This document shows, piece by piece, positions 61,474-64,000 of a stretch of 64,000 nt of DNA; the stretch's first letter is position 1; each line of letters opens with the position of its first letter. Made by a program: the position numbers and the translations under genes. The notes beneath the pieces were generated by a model that did no database searches, had not been told where the DNA came from, and saw only the letters and a program-made list of their open reading frames with translations. The DNA lies in assembly GCA_963969395.1 (NCBI GenBank), contig OZ017804.1:15376001-15440000 (forward strand), written 5' to 3'. The DNA comes from Pseudoscleropodium purum (taxonomy: Eukaryota; Streptophyta; Bryopsida; Hypnales; Brachytheciaceae).

Positions 61474-64000
61474 GGATTTGTTCTTGCGTGCCCTCTCCCG
61501 TCGTCATTGACCTTGTCTGCGATTGTAACCAGCGTTTCTTTCATGACTCAGGCTGCTTCAATTTTTATTTCAATTGATCGGATTCATTTGGGTTCGAAGC
61601 TCCGAATCCATGCAATCAGGGTGGATGGGTGGACGATCGTTGTGTTTGAAGTGCGATGGGTACAACTTCAAGTGTCCAGTCACCGTGTTTATTCCTCGCA
61701 TTTTTTGTGAGGCACTGCTTCGAAGTCGTCTTACCCTTCGCCTTCAGGATTGAGTTGATTCGAAATACACTTCTCCACGGAGCGGATGCCATAGTTTTGT
61801 AAGTGGAGCGGAGAAATGGGATGACTACGAGGATTTTGATGGATTGGGTGGCCACCAAAACAGGTTCGATTAGATACGTAAAGGAAGAGATATATCCAGG
61901 CTGAGCTCTGTTACGCCTGTTGATCGATGGCATAAATCCTGATGGATGCATGATGATCAAATTGTTGAGTTGGTGATTCTTGAAATAGAATATTTTTCAA
62001 TTCGGTTGCAAATCTCCTGTTGGTCGTGGTTTTCCCTTGCAGAGGAACCTCAAGGCTCCAGAGAGAAGAGTTTGTGTGAACGACTGACGTTTGGGCGTGG
62101 TTGTTCGAAGCAGCAACATCAGGAGGATCGTTTTTTACAGAAACAAATGGAGAGGGTGCTTCTATGGTCTTGTATCCAGCATCAGGTATGGAAAAGAGTT
62201 GTTGCATTTAATTACTTCTGATGTACTTCCCATTTGGCAAGAGGAGGCCAGTTGGCTGGCCTGAAGAATCATTTGATGTACAGTACTGAGAATGACTCTG
62301 TAGACCTACATTTGAGATTGAATGCTGCAACCTCCTACTTGTGCTGGTCGAGTGGCCATTTGTACCTGTGGCATTGGTAACAAGTTCAAATTTCCTCGAG
62401 AGAAAGGTTCACTCATCGTCCTCCTGATTCTGATTCGAGAGTGCTTGATATGCTGCAAACTACGATAAGTCATTGGAAACTCTCTCATGTGACGTGCTGA
62501 GCTCTGAGACTATCTGCACAGGTTCGTTCACTGGAACTATCTCAGAAATCCCAAAGTGTATTTCGGTATATCTGACGGTCGATCCAACTGTAGAATGTTT
62601 CGAGGCTTGGAAATCCTGCCTTCTTTTGACTGTTCGGCTGTTCGCACACTCAGTTTATGTGAATTCGTACCCCTTCTCTGAGTCGCAGCATTGCAGAGAA
62701 GTGGAGACTGAAGTTTTATATTCACTCACGAACTGGACATCTACTATCGCAGCAATTCCCCATCATTGTGTAGCAGAGTCTACCCTTTAGGAATCCGCGA
62801 CAGCTAATAGGGAGGGATTCCAACAAGAGAGATGGTTCCATCAGTTGTACAGCTCCGTGTTGTGACAATGCCATGTTGCAGAACTCATTAACATCCGATA
62901 GGCTAATGAGCCGCCTGAAGAGGTATGTGAGTTCGGAAACGAATCAATCTCAAGATTGTAACGTGCTCACCGGCTCAGTATCGCAGAGGGGCCGCATCGG
63001 ATTCGCTTTACAAAATGTGTAATTTTGCAAACCGGGGATAGTCAGTGCACTGGAGACCCATCGTGCCGCTTTCGTATGTCAAGGAAGAGTTTGTAGAAGT
63101 CTGCCCCGGCCAGTCATGCTCTAGAATAAATGTAACATGAAACCTACAGAAGTAAAATCCCTGGGTATGTGCTCAGTATTTGCAAATTTCAGCGACAGAT
63201 CATCTCTACTGCACTAATTCATGTTCGTCCAGGCGCAGCCTTCGTGTGACAACGAAATTCGATTAGAAGTTCGTCTACCTCAGTTACGAGCATTTCGTGC
63301 AACTTTCCATTTCTCCAGTAAGTGGTGTAGAGGAAAGACCGAACTTTGCAGTCCTCGACCAGTCCAATGATCCAACTTGGAGTTCTACGGGTGTGAAGGT
63401 CCTTCTCCACTCAGGCACGTACACACCCTGTTTCGGACATGCTACAAAGAGATTGGACCGGTACATGTCTGGAGCAAGCAAAAGCTGTTACGCCTGTGCG
63501 TAACGTCTGTAGAACGCTCATCTGTCGCGCGCAACTGCTCTCCCTCGCAAGCGTGCTAGAAGGGCAAAAGCTTGCCAGCGAGCATACATCCGGAGAAAAA
63601 GTGAGAGCGGAGAAAGTCAGCCAGTGGAACCAATCTTCAGGTGGGCACGCATGCTACACGCTCCATCATCGAACCTTCGAAGCCGTTCAAGGAGCATTAC
63701 ACACTTTAATTTGCCCCAGCGATGTGTCAGAATCGCAATCAGGGCGACGAATGAGCGTCATTGTTTGTAACAAGGATCTTTTTTTTAATATCCATGTGAG
63801 AGTTCATGAAGTTCTTGACGTTTTCCCTGGGTTTTTTTTTCACGAGTTTACTGCTTTCCCTGAGTTCTAGTGTTCATGTTCAAGAAATCCTTAAACATTT
63901 CTATTGCACGGGAAACATTTCTTTTGATTCTCCTATGTAAGTTTGACCTCTTTCACATTTCATTTCCCTATGACAATTTATTTCCCTGTGTTTTGTAGAA

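Larger units (their letters stand above)
56624..64000 (+). repeat. R4: third copy of R, cut by right window edge
   Basis: Matches R3 31432-38567 with an offset of 25207 near the short frame and 25430-25433 in the core. It keeps the border CCAATGTCCGGGAAGAACC that R3 has lost. Differences from R3/R1 include deletions of 15 and 26 bp (58467, 58769), an extra 270 bp (60024-60295), and an altered stretch near 61175. R1 has the R3 state at each of these places. Confidence 0.92.

Overview
This window looks like eukaryotic nuclear DNA, most likely from a land plant. It is AT-rich, with long stretches holding no open frame, (TA)n and (CA)n microsatellites, TATA-box and GT-AG splice-like signals, and small inverted-repeat transposons that duplicate an ATTA/TTA target. 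No sequence I recognise fixes the species. I see no rRNA, tRNA, CRISPR, organellar or bacterial genes, and no open frame longer than 192 codons. No protein here can be tied to a known family, so every coding call is tentative.

The main content is a family of large repeats. R1 (1 to about 6327, minus orientation, cut by the left edge) and R3 (about 31432 to 44930, plus) form a long inverted repeat whose arms match base for base without a net indel over about 6.3 kb. R4 (56624 to 64000, plus, cut by the right edge) is a third copy, a few percent different and with several indels. R3 and R4 are also preceded by a shared AT-rich block (D1 26639-31317; D2 52989-56623), so D+R was duplicated directly with a spacing of 25-26 kb. 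R2 (about 8733-16090, plus) is a much older, strongly diverged and partly deleted copy of the right part of R.

Within R the order is: an end rich in CCGG motifs; an AT-rich stretch; a TATA box with upstream CCGG motifs about 30 bp apart, followed by a short open frame carrying one in-frame TGA (32564-32902 in R3); another AT-rich stretch; then a core of about 7.6 kb with clearly higher GC (34866-42450 in R3) that has many short frames and some splice-like signals but no frame that survives in R2. The core looks like a non-coding transcript unit, dead gene matter or transposon interior rather than an active protein gene.

Between the R copies lie AT-rich spacers with smaller structures: an inverted array of about 185-bp satellite-like units at 19560-21487, two non-autonomous transposons at 27481-27885 and 28210-28830 that are proved by empty sites in D2, nested hairpins at 30048-30672, and three tandem units of 1.3-1.6 kb at 48054-52570 that may each carry a decayed small gene on the minus strand.

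The R1/R3/R4 comparison suggests recent palindrome formation or arm-to-arm gene conversion, as known from ampliconic sex-chromosome or other non-recombining regions. A sex-linked or B-chromosome origin is only a guess from this structure. All identity statements come from reading by eye, not from an alignment program.
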